This document shows, one piece after another, positions 39,295 through 41,002 of a stretch of 41,002 nt of DNA; the stretch's first letter is position 1, and each line of letters begins with the position of its first letter. Position numbers and translations under genes: made by a program. The notes below the pieces were generated by a model that saw only the letters and a list, made by a program, of their open reading frames with translations, searched no databases and was not told the DNA's origin. This stretch comes from Anaerobutyricum stercoris (GTDB lineage Bacteria > Bacillota > Clostridia > Lachnospirales > Lachnospiraceae): assembly GCA_019116455.1 (NCBI GenBank), contig DXBR01000106.1, positions 1 through 41,002 on the forward strand. The letters run 5' to 3'.

Positions 39295-40770
39295 ATGAAG
39301 ACAGATACAGAAATACAAAATGCACAGATAGGTACTTTGATACAGGAATTTACCGGGCAGGCCGTTGCATTTTATGACGGCATGAAAGAACAGCCGGTAT
39401 GCCGCCCGGCGAAGGAAACAACATTAGAACATCTCGAGAAGCAGACGATCCCGGCGGAGGGACGTCCGGTACAGGAAGTGTATTCCGAAATGCTCCGGGA
39501 CATTTATTCCAATACGATTCTCGGGCAGCATCCACGCAGCTTTTCCTGCGTTCCGTCCACGGCGTCTCTGCTTTCCTGGATGGGCGATGTCATGACTGGC
39601 TTTTATAACCCGCATGCCAGCTGCCAGGTCAATGGGCCGGCGGCAGAGATGGTGGAAAAGAAACTGATCAACTGGATGTGCAGTCTCGCCGGATATCCGA
39701 AGACCAGCGGAGGACTGTTCGTTTCCGGAGGCTCCATGGCCAACCTGACCGCGCTGACAGCGGCAAGAGACCAGAAACTGACTTACGAGGAGCGGAGCCG
39801 CGCTGTCATTTACGTTTCCGGGCAGACCCATGCGTCTGTGGCAAAGGGCCTGCATATCATCGGATTCCGCAAAGACCAGATTCGTGTTATCCCGGTAGAT
39901 TCGCTGTTTCGTATGGATATTACCGCACTGCGCGCCGCCATCCTTAACGACCGGAAAGAAGGACGGATTCCATTTGCGGTCATTGCCTCCGCCGGTACAA
40001 CCAATACCGGCAGCGTGGACCCGATGCATGACATCGCCTCGCTCTGCAAAGAATTTGACATGTGGATGCACGTGGACGGCGCCTTTGGAGCCTCCGCACT
40101 GCTTTCAGAAAAATACAGAGAAAAACTGTCCGGAATAGAGTATTCAGACAGCATGAGCTGGGACGCTCACAAATGGATGCTCCAGACATACAGCTGCAGC
40201 GCGGTTCTGGTACGCAAAGAATCCACTCTGGTGCACAGCTTCGCCGCACATCCGGAATACTTAAAAGATGCAGAAACCTCCGAAGAAGGCGTGGAATTCT
40301 GGGATTTGGGTCCGGAACTGACACGTCCTGCCCGCAGTTTAAAACTATGGCTCACCCTGCAGACCATGGGAAGCCGCGCTATGGGGGAAGTCATCGATCA
40401 TGGCTGCGCCATGGCAGAACTAACAGAAGAGCTTCTCCAGAAAACCCCAGGCTGGGAAATCATTTCTCCTGCCCAGCTGGGAGTCATCAATTTCCGTTAT
40501 GTGCCGCATGGAAACACAACGTCGGCAGAAATTGATGCATACAATCAGGAAATATCCAGAAAAATCACGGAGAGCGGTTTCGCACAGATCTACACCACGG
40601 AATTAAATGGACAGAAAGTGCTCAGAATGTGTACCATCAATCTGCGGACAACAGTGAAAGACATTTGCGACACCGTGAATCTGCTGAAACAGCTGGCAAG
40701 CGATGAGAATGCAGAGGCTGTTTTTGGCGCAAAGGGACGGAAAGAGGAAAGATATTGGCATAGTGCGTGA
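39295..40770 (+). CDS. PLP-dependent aromatic L-amino acid decarboxylase, tryptophan decarboxylase-like
   Basis: The 491-residue group II decarboxylase has QTHAS (His179, stacks on PLP), SAGTTNTGSVDP, HVDGAFG (Asp261) and D-A-H-K-W (Lys293, the PLP lysine). From memory, its sequence follows the Ruminococcus gnavus tryptophan decarboxylase throughout (RPVxEVxSEM, NPHA, VFVSGGSMAN, NPEYLKD and ELTRPARxLKLWLTLQ equivalents), so it probably makes tryptamine, phenethylamine or tyramine; the exact substrate cannot be read from sequence. ATG 39295 follows AAGGAGG by 9 nt; an in-frame extension to 39205 crosses the control region. A LysR gene is divergent. Confidence 0.85.
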   Translation: MKTDTEIQNAQIGTLIQEFTGQAVAFYDGMKEQPVCRPAKETTLEHLEKQTIPAEGRPVQEVYSEMLRDIYSNTILGQHPRSFSCVPSTASLLSWMGDVMTGFYNPHASCQVNGPAAEMVEKKLINWMCSLAGYPKTSGGLFVSGGSMANLTALTAARDQKLTYEERSRAVIYVSGQTHASVAKGLHIIGFRKDQIRVIPVDSLFRMDITALRAAILNDRKEGRIPFAVIASAGTTNTGSVDPMHDIASLCKEFDMWMHVDGAFGASALLSEKYREKLSGIEYSDSMSWDAHKWMLQTYSCSAVLVRKESTLVHSFAAHPEYLKDAETSEEGVEFWDLGPELTRPARSLKLWLTLQTMGSRAMGEVIDHGCAMAELTEELLQKTPGWEIISPAQLGVINFRYVPHGNTTSAEIDAYNQEISRKITESGFAQIYTTELNGQKVLRMCTINLRTTVKDICDTVNLLKQLASDENAEAVFGAKGRKEERYWHSA

Positions 40771-40837
40771 GAGCAATATTACAGATTGCAAACTAATAAA
40801 CAATAGCCAGGCGAGGTAAATTGGCCTTGAAACAACG

Positions 40838-40870
40838 GGCCAGTCCGGCTTGAGCGGATTGGCCTTTTTT
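40838..40870 (+). terminator. Intrinsic terminator of the decarboxylase gene
   Basis: GGCCAGTCCG (40838-40847) pairs with CGGATTGGCC (40855-40864), one G-T pair, loop of seven, then T6. Confidence 0.85.
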
Positions 40871-40872
40871 AA

Positions 40873-41002
40873 TTGATAGGAAATTCCGATTTTTATGGAA
40901 TTAAAAGAAAGCAAGAGTTCACCGAACATATGTTAGATAAACTCTTGCTTGAGCAGGAAGATAAGACGACACGGGTTAGAAGATATAAAAACCTTCTACG
41001 CC
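40873..41002 (+). CDS. Possible 5' part of a truncated or frameshifted gene at the window edge
   Basis: From TTG 40873 one frame is open to the end of the window; ATG 40930 is the first ATG in it and gives MLDKLLLEQEDKTTRVRRYK. The charged, helical composition looks coding, but no ribosome site precedes either start and the frame begins just after a terminator. AAGCAAGAGTT (40909-40919) and AACTCTTGCTT (40940-40950) also form an 11-bp inverted repeat here. No family is recognised. Confidence 0.25.
   Translation, partial: MIGNSDFYGIKRKQEFTEHMLDKLLLEQEDKTTRVRRYKNLLR

Overview
The window looks like a chromosomal segment of a gut Lachnospiraceae-type Firmicute (inference). The reasons are strong Shine-Dalgarno sequences, mixed GC use, typical Firmicute -35/-10 promoters, and gene content common in that group: an AAA-ATPase/PD-(D/E)XK protein, DUF1653, DUF3795, a GH120 beta-xylosidase, a Firmicute-type class D beta-lactamase, and a tryptophan decarboxylase-like enzyme similar to that of Ruminococcus gnavus. 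I see no tRNA, rRNA, CRISPR array, complete insertion sequence or prophage. Most of it reads as ordinary chromosome with small accessory islands.

Region 1-6.0 kb is AT-rich and full of exported proteins: the tail of an ECF-like sigma factor overlapping an anti-sigma-like membrane protein, a small secreted protein split by a frameshift in an A7 tract, a compact minus-strand RNA gene resembling a type I antitoxin without its toxin, a secreted amidase, two paralogous 156-residue membrane-anchored proteins, a secreted protein with a possible degenerate double-psi beta-barrel, a lipoprotein and a small anchored protein. This is the best candidate for an undescribed envelope-associated module.

Region 6.2-10.8 kb carries an arginase-family hydrolase, a UvrA-like ABC ATPase, an XRE regulator fused to membrane helices, and a small protein. 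Region 10.8-14.2 kb has a GH120 beta-xylosidase with a dyad operator and, divergently, a lipoprotein class D beta-lactamase whose promoter carries BlaI/MecI-type operators. Region 14.2-20 kb holds transporters: EamA with a structured leader, an azgA-brnQ operon and an ABC half-transporter. Two copies of a hairpin repeat lie at 12983 and 19993.

Region 20.1-24.3 kb is a forward operon: HIRAN protein, zinc-ribbon protein, methyltransferase, histidine phosphatase, LigB-like/AMMECR1 fusion, and radical SAM enzyme (AmmeMemoRadiSam pair). Region 24.4-30 kb has a Fic protein with an N-terminal antitoxin-like segment and C-terminal winged helix, a glycerophosphodiesterase, DUF1653, the AAA/PD-(D/E)XK protein, a metallophosphoesterase and an RNA 2',3'-cyclic phosphodiesterase. 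Region 30-35.3 kb has a truncated flavin reductase remnant, a carboxymuconolactone decarboxylase-family protein, a MarR-MATE pair with a palindromic operator, a small membrane protein/XRE pair preceded by twin operators, and a second, opposing MATE gene. Region 35.5-41 kb has a second metallophosphoesterase, DUF3795, an oxidoreductase with a Rieske tail, a LysR regulator, and a divergent aromatic amino acid decarboxylase-like gene.
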